Shown here piece by piece: positions 1-12,010 of a stretch of 64,000 nucleotides of DNA. Made by a program: the position numbers and the translations under genes. The DNA is from Macrocystis pyrifera (Eukaryota; Sar; Phaeophyceae; Laminariales; Laminariaceae): contig JASSKH010000017.1 of the NCBI GenBank assembly GCA_031763025.1, forward strand, positions 10,530,626 to 10,594,625, read 5' to 3'. The notes beneath the pieces were generated by a model that was not told where the DNA came from, did no database searches, and worked only from the letters and a program-made list of their open reading frames with translations. How positions within the stretch are numbered: the first letter of the stretch is position 1; the number at the start of each line of letters is the position of its first letter.

Positions 1-475
1 CTCCTCTTCACCACTATAGTTCAACTTCTCAACTGCTACTGCAAACAAAGAGTTTCTTGTCAACGAGAATACCTGATCCCACATCAAACCCATGTATTCC
101 TCGAGCGCTATATACTGCAGTACGTACTTCGTGAACATACACAGCAGTATCAAGCAAACTGTTTTCGTCTCAACTCATACCCATAACTCTACCATCAGCA
201 GCAGTAGTACCGAGGCAAGAAATGGTGGACGAGGGGGTGCTCTATTCTGCAGTCCAGTCAGGATTTTACTCAAATCAGTGCAATGTAAACTCTGATGTTT
301 CGCTCTCAGGACCATACTTATCATAACTGCATACGACAGGCACGACACATACACAATCCATGGCATAAAGAAACGAAATGAAAAAAAAACAAAAACTAGA
401 ACAAAGAAGACCATTCGAAAGAGAAAAAGAAAAAAGAAAAAATATTTATAAAACAAACCATCGTGCCCCGGGGGA
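1..475 (-). repeat. Left inverted arm of the DIRS-like element
   Basis: This stretch is the near-exact reverse complement of 5236-5720, including the ends that read CACTATAGTTCAACTTCTCA here and TTGAACTATAGTGG there. DIRS elements typically carry inverted terminal repeats, so this is the natural reading. An alternative is that it is simply another minus-oriented copy of dispersed repeat X plus LINE 3' sequence, because the sequence beyond 5720 continues into repeat X, which also occurs alone at 36850-38590. Confidence 0.75.
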
Positions 476-2285
476 GTACCGAACCCGCGACAGCAGCAAC
501 AGCGGCCAAGCATGCGGCTACAACAGCAGCAATAGTCAGGCCTGGGAGGGGTTCGGGGATGTAAGCGAGTGGGAGATAGACGTGTCGGGGTCGCGACAGC
601 GGCAGATGGGGGCACCCGAAGGACAGTGGGGGTGGGCGGGGGAGGAGACAAGTCCGTGGGAGAGGGGAGCACGGAGGTTGCACCGGCAGCCGCAGCACGA
701 AGCAGCTCCGGGGTGGGGGGACGGCATCAGTTCATTACTCAGCACCAGGCCGCAGTGGAGGGAGGGGGGAGCATCGAATTTCTCGTCCGGGTTGCAAGGT
801 TGGGGGGGGGGGGGAAGGATGGGGGTGGGGAGGCGGGGAGCGGGGAAGCAAGCCATCAGTAGCGGAGACGATGTGGCGCAAGAGCAACCGCACAACAGTG
901 GTCTGGTCATCACTGCGCGGGGATGGGAAACCCCCACGCTTGGATTCGGCGGATGCCCTGGGTACGATTACAGGGACTTTCATCGTCAAGGGGGAAGGGA
1001 CACAGCAGGTAGCAGCGCTGAGTAACATTGATGTGCGGAATTTCGCGCCGAGGGACCATTTTGGCCTCGGGGGAGGGAGCGCGCGGTGGTTTTGTCAGAA
1101 CCAGGTGCGATATCCGTCCGGCGCGTTGAAGATCAGAAGCGTTGGGAGGTTGCACAGGGGTTGTTGGGGAAGGTGTCGGGGAAATCGGTGAAGGCGGCAA
1201 GCTTAGTGCGAGTTTAGCTACGACGGCTGGGGCAGGTTTGTCGCGGGTAACCGGGGCGGGGGAAGAGGGGGTAGGGAGGGTTGTGTAATGGTTGGGGGGT
1301 TCGTTGACAGCACCCCACATGGACCCAGAGCGCGTACAAGCGTTCTTCGGGGACAAGCACCAATTCCCGGAAATCGACAAGTTGAGGCACATAGCGCGCG
1401 TGGGGGTACCGGTAGACGTTGGGCCAGGGGGGGACCTTACACAGGAACTTGCATACGGAAACCATTCAAGCGCGCAGAAATTTAGCGACGCAGTGTCGGA
1501 AAAAGAGGTTGCGGACGTGGCGCGGGGCAGGGCGATTGTTTTCCCAAAGAAGCAAGCAGAGAAGGTTCCGGGACTGCGGGTGTCCCGGGTACGTATTGGG
1601 GGAGTACCTTTACGTCGATTTGCGCTTGCAGTTTGGGTGGAGGGATAGTCCGGGGTGGTGGGGCGTGATATCAGCTGCGATGCAGCATGTGCAACGCAAC
1701 ACCACGAGAGCATCCGCGTCGTTCTCGAGGGCGGGAGACCGCGCGGTAGAGCACGTGACGGTTGCGCAGGCAACGGGGCGTCCAGTAGCCCAGTGGCCGG
1801 CAGAGTGCGTAGTGCGGCCAGCGAACGGGGGAGGGCAGGACGACCCAGCCTTTGTGTTTTTTTATTTTGTTAGGGATGATGCCATCTCAGTAGAGGTTCA
1901 GTGGGATCCGGAAGGGGCGCGGTGTTTGGACTTGTCTCGATCGCTAGCGGGAATCCACGAGCAAGCTAAGGGCGAGAGGTCACAAGGGAGGAGCAGTTAC
2001 TTTCGAGAAACAAAAAGGTGACAAGCTGGGCAACGCAACAAGAGGTGTTGGGGTACGATGTTGACACAGAGAGCATGGCTATTGCCCTCCCGAAACGAAA
2101 AGTGGACGAATTACGCGCGGGATTGGCAGATTGGCCAGCAGGGCGGCAGACGGCAACGGTGAGGGAGGTGCGAGTGTTAGCAGGGATGTTGCACCACGCA
2201 TCCTTTGTAATCCGGCCCGGACAGTACTTCGTCCGTCGGCTTCTGCAGTTATCTAATCTGCGTCTTGATGGAGTGGATCGGGCTT

Positions 2286-2309
2286 GGGGGGGGGGGGGGG
2301 GGGGGGGGG
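2286..2309. repeat. Poly(G) tract, 24 nt
   Basis: Uninterrupted G run inside the retroelement. With the G run at 4187-4208 and the C run at 4552-4577 it is one of three long homopolymers in this element. Such runs are unusual and may be partly sequencing or assembly artefacts. Confidence 0.9.
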
Positions 2310-4186
2310 TGCGTGGGGTAGGTTCAGAAAGCAGAAGGAACCGAGACGGGTTCTACGGTTGTCGCGGGAGTTCATGGCAGACGTGGGATGGTGGAGATGG
2401 TTTTTGGAGACGGGGGGAGGGTACGGGGTAGAGAGCATAACAGTTGAGAAAGCAGAAGGAACCAAGACGAGTTCTACGGTTGTCGCGGGAGTTCATGGCA
2501 GACGTGGGATGGTGGAGATGGTTTTTGGAGACGGGGGGAGGGTACGGGGGAGAGAGCATAACAGCACCGTCTTTCAGCTTCGTGAAGCAGCGGCCGAGTA
2601 GAACCTGGTTTTCGGACGCTTCATTGACAGCGATAGAGGGGTTGTGCATGGAAACGGGGGTGTACTGGAGATTCGCCGTGCCAGACGAGGTGCAGAAACG
2701 TACGATAAAGGGGGGGCAGGTGGTGGCTGATTTAATTTCCATTAATCTGTTGGAGGTCATGGCCATGGTGGTGACGGCGTTCGTAATGGTAGACATGAGG
2801 GGGGAGAGACCGGGTAGGAAGGGGGAGGCTGTTTTGATGAGGGCAGATCACGAAGCAGCTGTAACCTGGGTAAAGAGGTGTCGTGGGGGGGGTAAGAAAC
2901 AAGCGAGAGTAGGGGCATTGATGAGAATGATGGGGGCGTTGGAAGCAAGGGGAAGGTGGTGTTTCAGGCAAGGCACGTACGAGGGGTCGATAACAGGTAG
3001 GCAGATGGTCTGACTACGTGGCGAGAGGAACAGATTCCCGAGGAACAGAACGCAGAATGTCCCAAAATCGCTTGGCAGGTGCAGGAACTGGGATCGGGGG
3101 AGCAGCTAATGTGTTCGGAGATATTGCGAGAGAGTACGCATTTGGAAGAGTTGCAGCTTCGTCTCGAAAAACTTACGAGGCGAATTGGAGGATGTGAGTG
3201 AGCTGGAGATCGTTAGTCGGGAAGGGGTGTTGGCTGCAGAAAGACATGGGGAAGATGGAGTTAGTGGGGGAGTTGGTCGAGTTCATGGGGTACTGCTGCG
3301 CAGAAAAAAGGGAACGAGGAGTCGACGGTAGTAGGAAAGTTAGTGGCGATTAATTTCTACCATGAGCAGTTCGTGGGGCTTTCGGTACCCATGAGTAACC
3401 CATTGTTCAGATCGGTGAGGCAAGGTATCAAGAGGGCACACGTAGAGACGGGTAGTCAGCAGAGGGTAAGAAGACCATTGACTTGGGGTATGCTGAAGGG
3501 GATGCAAGGAAGCACTGCATCATGGGGACAAGGGGGGGGGGGTTGTAATGGATAGGTCTGGCACTGTCCTATTTTTTTTATGTTGCGAGCTTCAGAATTG
3601 TTTGCCAGGCGAGAGGGGTGTATCAGAAGGTATACTGCTTAAGGAGGAGGGATGTCGCGTTTTTTCAGAGATAACGATCAACTGGCGGAGGGTAGTATTC
3701 GGAAGCAAATAAGGTAGAGGTGAGGTTCAGGGGATCGAAGGGAGACCAAGGAAGAAAAGGAGCGGTACTAGTCAGGACAAGATCAGGACGGGGTGGAGGA
3801 GAGGAAGGATGGGCAGTGGGGCTATTGGTGGAGCTTTCGAAATGTACAATGACGGGGAGTTGACAAGGGAAGCCCCTTTGATGGCATATCGAGGAACGGG
3901 CGGTTGGAGGGTCTGGTCCAGGGGGAAGGCAACCCAGTGCTTGAGGAAGGGTGTCGCCAGTGTAGGGAGGAGGTGTAAGGAAGAGGGGAGAGGAGCGGGG
4001 GCAAGTCTAGTTCTAGAAGAATTCGCGTTGCATTCGGGGTGAATAGGGTTGGCAACCAGACTGGCCGCGAGAAGAGTGCCAGAGGCGGTGATTAAGAAAG
4101 AAGCGAGGTGGTCGGCGGACACGTTTATGGTGCACGTTAGGGCTAACATGGAGGACCCGGTATGGGTATCAGAGGTGTTGGAGCAT

Positions 4187-4208
4187 GGGGGGGGGGGGGG
4201 GGGGGGGG
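4187..4208. repeat. Poly(G) tract, 22 nt
   Basis: Uninterrupted G run just downstream of the recombinase region of the DIRS-like element. Confidence 0.9.
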
Positions 4209-4551
4209 TTTGAGAGACAGACAGGACAAGGGACGAGATGGGGTTAAATACTATAGGTGCTACTCCGCCCGGTATAGTAAGGACTGCTTGGGAGGCTGCA
4301 AAGTACCCGGACAGTCCTTACACATATCCGGACGAAGGGGAAAAGGAACCGCGGTCTCGTGAGGGGAGGCGTTCCACTAGCGGAGCGCTACCGGTAAGGA
4401 GGTCGACCGCGTTTCGTTTGTGTGGAGGGGGGGGGGGAGGCGTAAGCAAGCGAAAAGGAACGAAGCGACCCCCCCCTTTTCTCTCTTCCCTCCGGCTATT
4501 TTATATAGGGGTAAGGAAGGCGTACGCATGCAGGGCGGGGACGGGCCAGGG

Positions 4552-4577
4552 CCCCCCCCCCCCCCCCCCCCCCCCCC
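4552..4577. repeat. Poly(C) tract, 26 nt
   Basis: Uninterrupted C run near the right end of the DIRS-like element. It could form G-quadruplex or i-motif structures on the two strands. Confidence 0.9.
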
Positions 4578-4975
4578 ACACCCCCCACACCATTTCGGCT
4601 TCTTCAATTAATATCAAGCATTTTTTCGTGGAAGTGGACAACCAAAGAGGAAGGTTGTCGTAGGGGCAACCTGGTGTTTGGGGGGGTAACGGGTAGAAAA
4701 GATAAACCATTGAAGGAATGAGACGGTTTCGGAGGGTTTCCATATAATAACAAGGGATGTTTAGTACGGGGGCAAGAATGAAAAATAATAGAAGTTCCGG
4801 ATGATTGATAAAGACCAACGCAGTTCAGATACGAACAAGCAGCGGTAGAGCGGTGTGAAGCGGGGGTCGTCGGTGCAGTGAGTATCCAGGATAGATAGCT
4901 GACGGGCAAGGCCCTGCACGAGCTGAATAGAACCGGGCAAGGGACGTCAAGGAGTCGTCTAGTTGTTTTTTTCCC

Positions 4976-5027
4976 GCCCACCCTCCTAGGGGTTAGGCTG
5001 GAAAGTAAAAGTGATGATTAAAAAAAC
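4976..5027 (+). mobile_element. SINE 3' fragment
   Basis: The last 50 bp of the tRNA-derived SINE family (ending GGCTGGAAAGTAAAAGTGATGATT plus A-rich tail) sit inside the DIRS-like element. The tRNA-like head and body are missing. Confidence 0.7.
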
Positions 5028-5032
5028 AAAAT

Positions 5033-5430
5033 GTGAAACCTGCTTATCCTACTCGGACCCACTACTCGTACCGTAAACTGCTGCCGCTACCTGGAGGATG
5101 CTTTGTGCTTTGGTTTGCCAGTTATTTTCCCTTGGTTCTTGGTCTTTCTCTGTTGAAGACGAATATTAATAGTGGTGTTTTTTTTCTTCTTTTTCCTTTT
5201 TTTCCAGCTCGTTGTTTCCAAGTGTCTGCCAGATCCCCTGCGGGGGGGGCACGATGGTTTGTTTCTTAAATATGTTTTCTTGTGTCTTTTCCTCTTACGA
5301 ATGGGCTTCTTTGTTTTAGTTGTTTTTCCTCTTGTTTCGTTTGGTTTCTTTCTGTTAATGGATTGTGTATGTGTCGTGCCTGTCGTATGCAGTATGACAA
5401 GTATGGTCCTGAGAGCGAAAAATCAGGGTT
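5033..5430 (+). mobile_element. LINE 3' UTR piece
   Basis: Similar to the LINE 3' UTR at 48040-48410: the CTACTCGTACCATAAACTGC-like block, the CCTTGGTTCTTGGTCTT block, the CCCTGCGGGG block and the ATGTCGTGCCTGTCGTA block follow in the same order. It crosses the inner border of the right inverted arm. Confidence 0.6.
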
Positions 5431-5720
5431 TACATTGCACTGATTTGAGTAAAATCCTTACTGGACTGCAGAATAGAGCACCCCCTCGTCCACCATTTCT
5501 TGCCTCGGTACTACTGCTGCTGATGGTAGAGTTATGGGCATGAGTTGAGACGAAAACAGTTTGCTTGGTACTGCTGTATATCGTCACCAAGTACGTACTG
5601 CAGTATATAGCGGTCGAAGAATACATGGGTTTGATGTGGGATCAGGTATTCTCGTTGACAATAAACTTTTTATTTGCAGTAGCAGTTGAGAAGTTGAACT
5701 ATAGTGGTGAAGAGGAGTTC
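5236..5720 (+). repeat. Right inverted arm of the DIRS-like element
   Basis: Reverse complement of 1-475. Its inner part (to about 5400) is also similar to the 3' UTR of the LINE family in this window (for example 48170-48410), while its outer part (from about 5503) merges into dispersed repeat X. Confidence 0.75.
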
Positions 5721-7290
5721 GCAAGCTGTAAATGCGGGATAGAACCAAAACACCCAACGCAGACCTAATCGCTCGAATGCACGTCCCATCCCTCCTTGTG
5801 TGTGCCGGGTCAATGCTGCGGAGGCGACGTTTGATTTCACCCAGGAGGATAAGCTGGATGACCCGAGCTGCGGTGACGCCATGAGACCGGACGGAGAAGC
5901 AGCCGCGGCGAAGGCAACAGAGGTAGTGTTTGGGGCATTGGGGTGATTTTATTGAAATGTGTTTGCCTGTGAATCTGGATGATTAATTTCATTGTTTGTG
6001 TTCTAGAGTTGTGTTCTGGTCGATTTGGATTGCGGCGAGGATTTTAGGTATTTTCGAGGATTATCAACGTCGAATAAAATTTTAGCGGAAAGAGATGTAT
6101 GCTATCTCGCATTACCGTCGCGATCTGGGTATCTATGGCGAGAGTAGGGGACAAGGGGAGACTTTTGTCCGGAGGAACGGAGTTCCTTGCCATCTCTAGC
6201 ATTACATTTCCTTGGCTTGATTTTTCTTGGCTTGATTATTATTTTGATGAGGATGACTACTATGATATTTTTCATGATATGAATTAATTTCTTATAAAAC
6301 AGAGGCAGAGGTTTTTGATAAGGCTGGAGAGAGACTATGAAGCCCCTGGGGGCGTGTGCGGTCCATACTAAAGTTTTCTGATTCGAAAGGCTTGGGTAGT
6401 ACTTCGGAACTTGAGAGTTTGATTTTTGTGGTTCTTGAATATTTGTGCTTTTGTTCTTCAGAGTCAGCGCTGACTGAGTGGTCTAGCAGGTAGTGCTATA
6501 TAATTCCCAAGGGTGGGTCGGGGGTTAAAATCTCGCCGAATTCGTAATGTGTTACTTTCGAGCGTGCGCGCTGGAGGCAACACGAATGATTATGATAGTG
6601 TGCTTCTAGACACCAGTAGCGTTTGGCGAGGGGAGGGCCCCGGAGATCACTGTTACTAAGTCGAAGAGACTCCACGAATATCTTTGGACCAATTCCGCGG
6701 AAAATGCCGTTTTACCTGGCTGAATACTAGAAGAAGGCTGTTTTACCTGGCACTGGATTTCGAGAGTTTCACGTGTTTGCAACAGAGAGGCTGTGGATTC
6801 GAGCATTTGAATACTGGTTTGAGGATTTGAGTGTTGATTCAAGAATTTGATTTCCGAGTTACAGATTGGACTTTTGACTTTCTGAGTTTGTTTTGAGTTG
6901 ATTATAATATTGAGATATATCAGCCCTGCGATGTCGTACATCTTCATCTACAGAGCTGGAGGGAATATTGATATGGTGATGCACATGAGCAGGGGGGATA
7001 TTAGTATGGTCGTGTATAAAGGAGTAGGGGGGATGTTGATTGTACTCAGAAAGACGACATATAAGATCCATCGTAGACAGAGGAGTGCCATGCTGGAAAG
7101 GGATTCTGGTAGTAAGTTATTTGGGATATCGGGGTAATGTATGCCCACCAATGCCACTCGTTAGATGTAGCTCCATATGAGGCGAGTCGACTCGACAGCT
7201 CAGAAATAGTATAAGAGGAGTTCCGTGTTACTGTCTGGAGTCAACCACGCGTTCCCGTGCCAGCTGTGTCTATACCTTTAGAGATCAATC
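5503..7290 (+). repeat. Dispersed repeat X, copy 1 (about 1.8 kb)
   Basis: This block is collinear with 36850-38590, with small indels, and its last 280 bp also occur at 35294-35571. All three copies stop at the same point, GGGATCAATCA or AGATCAATCA, so that end is real. No credible protein is encoded. It contains a degenerate tRNA-like segment. Class is unknown: no TG...CA ends, no obvious terminal repeats. Confidence 0.75.
6466..6548 (+). other. Degenerate tRNA-like segment in repeat X
   Basis: CTGACTGAGTGGTCTAGCAG resembles a tRNA A box and D arm, and GGGTTAAAATCTCGC 55 bp on resembles a decayed B box. The other copy (37755-37833) reads GGAGTTGAAGTCTCGC at the same place. A functional tRNA is unlikely; a SINE-like module inside repeat X is possible. 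Confidence 0.35.
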
Positions 7291-7299
7291 AGCAGGGAG

Positions 7300-8345
7300 T
7301 GTTCCGTGAAACTCTTGGTGAAACATTCTGAGGTTGTCAACTGGGCATTTATGCCAAGTCTTGCGTTGTCCCCCTGACCTCGGGCCCTCCCCGCCGGTCA
7401 TCGTAGCGCACATCACCCGACTGGGTGATCGACCCTATTGTTACCCCTGGACGGCCCTCTCAAAACAGAGCTGCCGTTAGGGATGGTCGTTTCGATGGTG
7501 CCACATCGGGGGTTCTTGAGGGCCTTCGCGCACGAGAACGCTCGTATGGACCGTTTGCTCCGTCGTCGGAGGCAAAGGAGCTATCGGAGTATGGTGGTGC
7601 ACAGATCGGAGCTTGGCGTGGTATTTCGCGCTGAGGGTCCACGTAGCACACCTCTATGTACAGCAGGGGATCTATCACCTCGGTCTTGAGCATGCTGACT
7701 TTCAGAAAAAGCGGGATGGTCGTCATAAACGAATACAACTCCCGGGCCGAACCGTTTATTTATGCCTTCATGAGACGGGTTCGTCGAACGATTTCGAGGG
7801 AGAGGTCGATCGTGGATAACCCCGCCTAACGAAATCGATAACGTCGTGCCTTGGACTTGTATTAAGAATTTCATCTTTTTCTTTCAGGAGACCATGTACG
7901 AATCCCCGAAGTTGACGTTGGTTTCGATGGTGTCACACCGGGGGTTCTTGGGGGCCTTCGCGCACGAGAACGCTTGTATGGACCGTATGCTCCGTCGTTG
8001 GAGGCAAATGAGCTATCGGAGTATGGTGGTGCACAGATCGGAGCTTGGCGTGGTATTTCGCGCTGAGGGTCCACGTAGCACATCTCTATGTACAGCAGGG
8101 GATCTATCACCTCGGTCTTAAGCACGCTGACTTTCAGAAAAAGCGGGATGGTCGTCATAAACGAATACAACTCCCGGGCCGAACCGTTTACTTATGCCTT
8201 CATGAGACGGGTTCGTCGTACGATTTCGAGGGAGAGGTCGATCGTGGATAACCCCGCCTAACGAAATCGATAACTTCGTGCCTTGGACTTGTATTAAGAA
8301 TTTCATCGTTTTCTTTCAGGAGACCATGTACGAATCCCCGAAGTT
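7300..8345 (-). mobile_element. LINE (non-LTR) ORF2 C-terminal fragment with tandem duplication
   Basis: Minus-strand translation matches the C-terminal part of the LINE protein at 61349-62287: LGGVIH, RRFGP-like, LKVSMLKTEVIDPLLY and RVM-type blocks appear in order but in different frames. The reading frame is interrupted by several indels. A 432 bp segment is duplicated in tandem (TTCGATGGTG starts at 7491 and again at 7923). This is a dead fragment. Confidence 0.65.
7480..8345. repeat. Tandem duplication, 432 bp x 2
   Basis: Two copies, about 7480-7911 and 7912-8343, differ by only a few substitutions, so the duplication is much younger than the LINE fragment it lies in. Confidence 0.9.
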
Positions 8346-8394
8346 GACGTTGGTTTCGTTGGGTTGAGCAAGTTATTTTTCCATGTTCTCGTTG

Positions 8395-9510
8395 CATGTG
8401 GGAAAGACAGGAAATTATCACAACAACAGCAAAAAGAACGTTAGGGAGACACACAATGCAGAGGATAGGCTTCACGAGAGAACCAAAATGCCGACAGAGA
8501 AAACTCCAGGAGAAAAAGAGGAAAGAAAAACCGCCTATTTCATACTCCATGAATAGCGGCGGTGGTAGTATCGCTGTCTCTCCCCCGGAAAGGATACGGC
8601 ATTTGTTTGAAAAACGAAATATCATTTATTTTGATCTGACGCAGTCGCAACTGGTTACGGCAGTACGAGTACGTACTCTTATACCTGGCATCGTGGTGCA
8701 GACGGGTTCCACCTACTACCACTGTGCTTGGTCTACTGTAGTAGTGCCTTCCCACCCTGCTTTCTGCTGGCACACTTCTTCCATGGTTGCCCCCTTCCCT
8801 TCCCCCTCCCTTGAACGCTACCCATGACAGAAAACTCCAGGAGAAAAAGAGGAAAGAAAAACCGCCTATTTCATACTCCATGAATAGCGGCGGTGGTAGT
8901 ATCGCTGTCTCTCCCCCGGAAAGGATACAGCATTTGTTTGAAAAACGAAATATCATTAATTTTGATCTGACGCAGTCGCAACTGGTTACGGCAGTACGAG
9001 TACGTACTCTTATACCTGGCATCGTGGTGCAGACGGGTTCCACCTACTACCACTGTGCTTGGTCTACTGTAGTAGTACCTTCCCACCCTGCTTTCTGCTG
9101 GCACACTTCTTCCATGGTTGCCCCCTTCCCTCCCCCCTCCCTTGAACGCTACCCATGACAGATGCGAGGCGCTGCCTACTCGTCTCACTCTCCTCGTACT
9201 GCGACCTGATCACTTTCCGCACAGCTGCTTCGAGGATCCCCCGATATCACTTGTCCATGTTATTTGATGCAGTGGTCCACAGCACGATTTCAACGTCACA
9301 CTCCCTTGGGGAGTATTGTTTTGCTGTCGCCAACTGCAACTGTTTCACAGTATGCATTGCTGCCAAGTGTCCGGTCGTTTGTCTGGCTGGTCCCATACTC
9401 TCCCCACCGACCGTTGTCGCGAGCATCACTCGACTGGGTGATCGCCCCATATTTCGCAGCGCCGGCGTGCCCTCCCCCGTGGGCTTCGCTTCACCAGGAC
9501 TGCGCAAGCT
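8395..9510 (-). mobile_element. Second LINE C-terminal fragment with its own tandem duplication
   Basis: The minus strand at 9247-9510 encodes PSRVMLATTVGGES, equivalent to PSRVMFGTIAGGEN in the LINE protein at 61349-62287, followed by the region around its C-terminal HEAEAELSRQRR. It is separate from the fragment at 7300-8345. It contains a 331 bp tandem duplication (AAACTCCAGG at 8501 and at 8832). Confidence 0.55.
8491..9161. repeat. Tandem duplication, 331 bp x 2
   Basis: Copies at about 8491-8830 and 8822-9161 are almost identical; both end CTACCCATGACAG. Confidence 0.92.
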
Positions 9511-9868
9511 TCCCCAGGAGTTTGAGAAGTCGTTGTCGGTACTTTTATTTATTGGCGATGAACATCTTATCGGTACTGCTGGGTTGCGACATGACCAGCA
9601 TTTGCTGCTGTACCGCTGTTCGGTGCTTGTTTGAGATGTTCGTGAATTTCTGTTTTGTGTTTTTGTATCGGCCTGGGGAGCGAAAACGCCGAATATGTGT
9701 TGCCGCCTGTTATATATATACCGTGAAATTGCGTCAACGGACACTCTCCTTGATGGCGCACGTATGGTGTCCCATTTTCAGAACACCGTGAAGTCCCGCC
9801 ACGAATTCATTCGGGATTTTCACCACCCAGGACATCGAATGACGATCCGACGTCGTTGTCACTGTGTC

Positions 9869-10381
9869 CACCGGGGTTAAAATTAGGCGGTCGAAGCGGG
9901 GTGCACGAAGCGCACCACGGGCAGGAGTACGTGGTTCGGCTCCCACACCATGAGCCGTAGGTGAGGTGTGATCCCCCGCCGAAAGCCGCTGCTCGCGTAG
10001 GGCCTGTCGGAGCTCACAATTTGGCCATACACGCGTTAATACACCCCAAACTCGCGTCTATACCGGCAAACGTACGTTTGAACTGAAATCCACAAAAACA
10101 GTACTAATTATTTCTGCCACAAAGCAGTTCGGCATGAACGTGTCCAGCAGCATAGAAAAAGGCGCTAACGGTGAAATCGACCCCTACAACGTTTTCACCT
10201 GCGGCGAAACGGACACAGTCCCCGCACATGTTGTTTCGCCTACCGGGCGAAATGGTTGCGGAGCTCGAAAAGGCATGTGTCACGAGGCGCGCATAGCCTC
10301 CGGCGGACAGTGCTCTTCGAGTAATTCTCAAAACGTTTGTGCACCTGCGTAACATTTCCCCACCTAATTTTAACCCTGGTG
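9869..10381. mobile_element. Candidate non-autonomous DNA element, 513 bp, 22 bp terminal inverted repeats
   Basis: Left end CACCGGGGTTAAAATTAGG and right end CCTAATTTTAACCCTGGTG are inverted copies with one mismatch. Nothing coding lies between. A clear target-site duplication is not visible (TC on both sides at best), so superfamily is open. Confidence 0.45.
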
Positions 10382-12010
10382 TCTACTCGCCAGTAACACA
10401 AATAACATACAGCACTACACACTACTTACTGTACACTGGGGGGCGGCAAAAGAACGGATTCCGTCAGGTGACAAACTGAAGCGCTACAGCTTGATCCAGT
10501 TTTAACGAAATCGTTGATACTGCACAAAACCTCTTCAGACCAACTACATTCCAAGAAAATTACCTTTTTCACAGCTCATGTCTCCCAGCGGCTCTTATCT
10601 ACCGCAGAAAGTTCGAGTTTCAGATTCGACACCATGCTACGAACAGGTACTGCATGCGGTCCGTGGAGACCACCTTCGTACCAATCATGTCAATGGTATA
10701 GTTCGAGACCACCTGTTCGTTGTAGTGTCTCGTTTCTGGTCGGGTACAGCTGTGGCCCTTGTGGCACGCCTGGAAGCGATATCTCCAACCTCATGACCCC
10801 TATAAACGCTCACCGAGTGCGTGCAGAGGCCTGCTGTACGCCATGATATACCTCCTCGTGTTGGGCCCATTCTTGTCGGGGAGCTTTTTTTTTCAAGAAT
10901 TTCTCGAGTTTGGAAATACGTAACTAGATACGGAGGGAGGCGTTCTGTCGCACTTTGTGAAATTCTTCAGAAGCAAAAAAAACTAGGAAAGTTACTTTTC
11001 ACGTATTTAGAAAATATCAGGAAAATCAGGAAGACAAAAAAAATGCGCGAAAAAAAACTACGCAAGTTATGTAAAAAAAAAGCTCTTCGTCACGAATGAG
11101 CCTTCCAACCCAGGTGTTGCGCCAACGCGACAATGCGACAGCTACTTCAACGCCCTGGTGCGTATACAGCGCTCAATCTTGGGGGGTAAATTATATTACG
11201 TCCTCAAGACCGTAGTCAACTGATACACACTTCTGAAAACTGCTTCGGAGCAACTTCCTGGGACCAAGTGTGCTGCGGCGTTCAAGGTGCAGTACCAAGC
11301 GAACCCATTGAGTTGCCCTCGTATGGGCCCAAATTTCCACCTGATTTACAGCGCGCCGAAACTCCAAACAAAGCCCATGCAACAAAAAACTGAGCCCGAG
11401 AGAGGCGAGATGCCTCTTATCCACTCCGAAAATATACGAAGTCGTGTAGGAACAAATGGAAGGACCAACGTGAGCCTTTTTAAGACCACACGCGCGGTCT
11501 CGAACACAATAAACACCAAACACAATTGCCGTCGGAACTCGGTCGGAATGTCGTACTGTACGGGTTTCATTTCTGACTATCTGGCGCGCCATGGTTCCGT
11601 GTTTATGCCCACCCAGGAATTTGTAGTCCGTGTGTACTTTGAGAAAAAATCGGACGCGCCAGCTGTACCTTCGGCCGGTATGGTTCATACTCAGCTTTGG
11701 AGTTGTTAGGTGCGTTCTGACGCTGGTCTCATATTGTTTTCGCGACTACGTGACATCTCACCTGCCAAGTTTCATGTCAATCAAAATTCTTTAACGCACG
11801 CAGCCGTTCGTCGAACGACAACTCCGAAAACAACAAAATCGTCGAACAGTACCTGACAAAACTACAAAAATACACGCACGAGGTACACGATCCCATAGTA
11901 TCGTTTCTGCAGAGAAGTGGTGCAGTGGGCTACTTCTGCGCCAACGTACCTACCGTTAGCATCTCTCGTTCTATATATACTTATCCAAACACTCCTACAT
12001 TCGAGCAAAG
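10382..12010. other. Stretch without a recognised gene
   Basis: Open frames up to 165 codons occur (for example 11191-11688 on the minus strand) but show no family motif and overlap one another on both strands. AT-rich at 10960-11090. I see no repeat shared with the rest of the window. Confidence 0.5.

Larger units (their letters stand above)
1..5720 (+). mobile_element. DIRS-like (tyrosine-recombinase) retroelement, fossil, left end cut by window
   Basis: A retroelement lies on the plus strand between two inverted arms. Seen in order are a reverse-transcriptase region (about 1290-2240, with a degenerate catalytic DD box), an RNase H-like region (about 2440-2990) and a tyrosine-recombinase region (about 3340-4150) whose core-binding and catalytic parts resemble those of DIRS elements. 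The order RT, RNase H, tyrosine recombinase and the inverted ends are the known layout of the DIRS group. No integrase of the DDE type or aspartic protease is seen. The element is broken, with several reading-frame breaks, and carries two foreign repeat pieces near its right end. The copy looks moderately old. The window edge cuts the left arm, so the true left end is unknown. Confidence 0.72.

Noticed and set aside
378-1025. 215-codon frame at the start of the window
   Set aside because: G-rich, overlaps frames on the other strand, runs out of the inverted arm, and has no motif.
11191-11688. 165-codon minus-strand frame as a gene
   Set aside because: No recognisable domain, overlapped by a 140-codon frame on the other strand; chance opening is likely.
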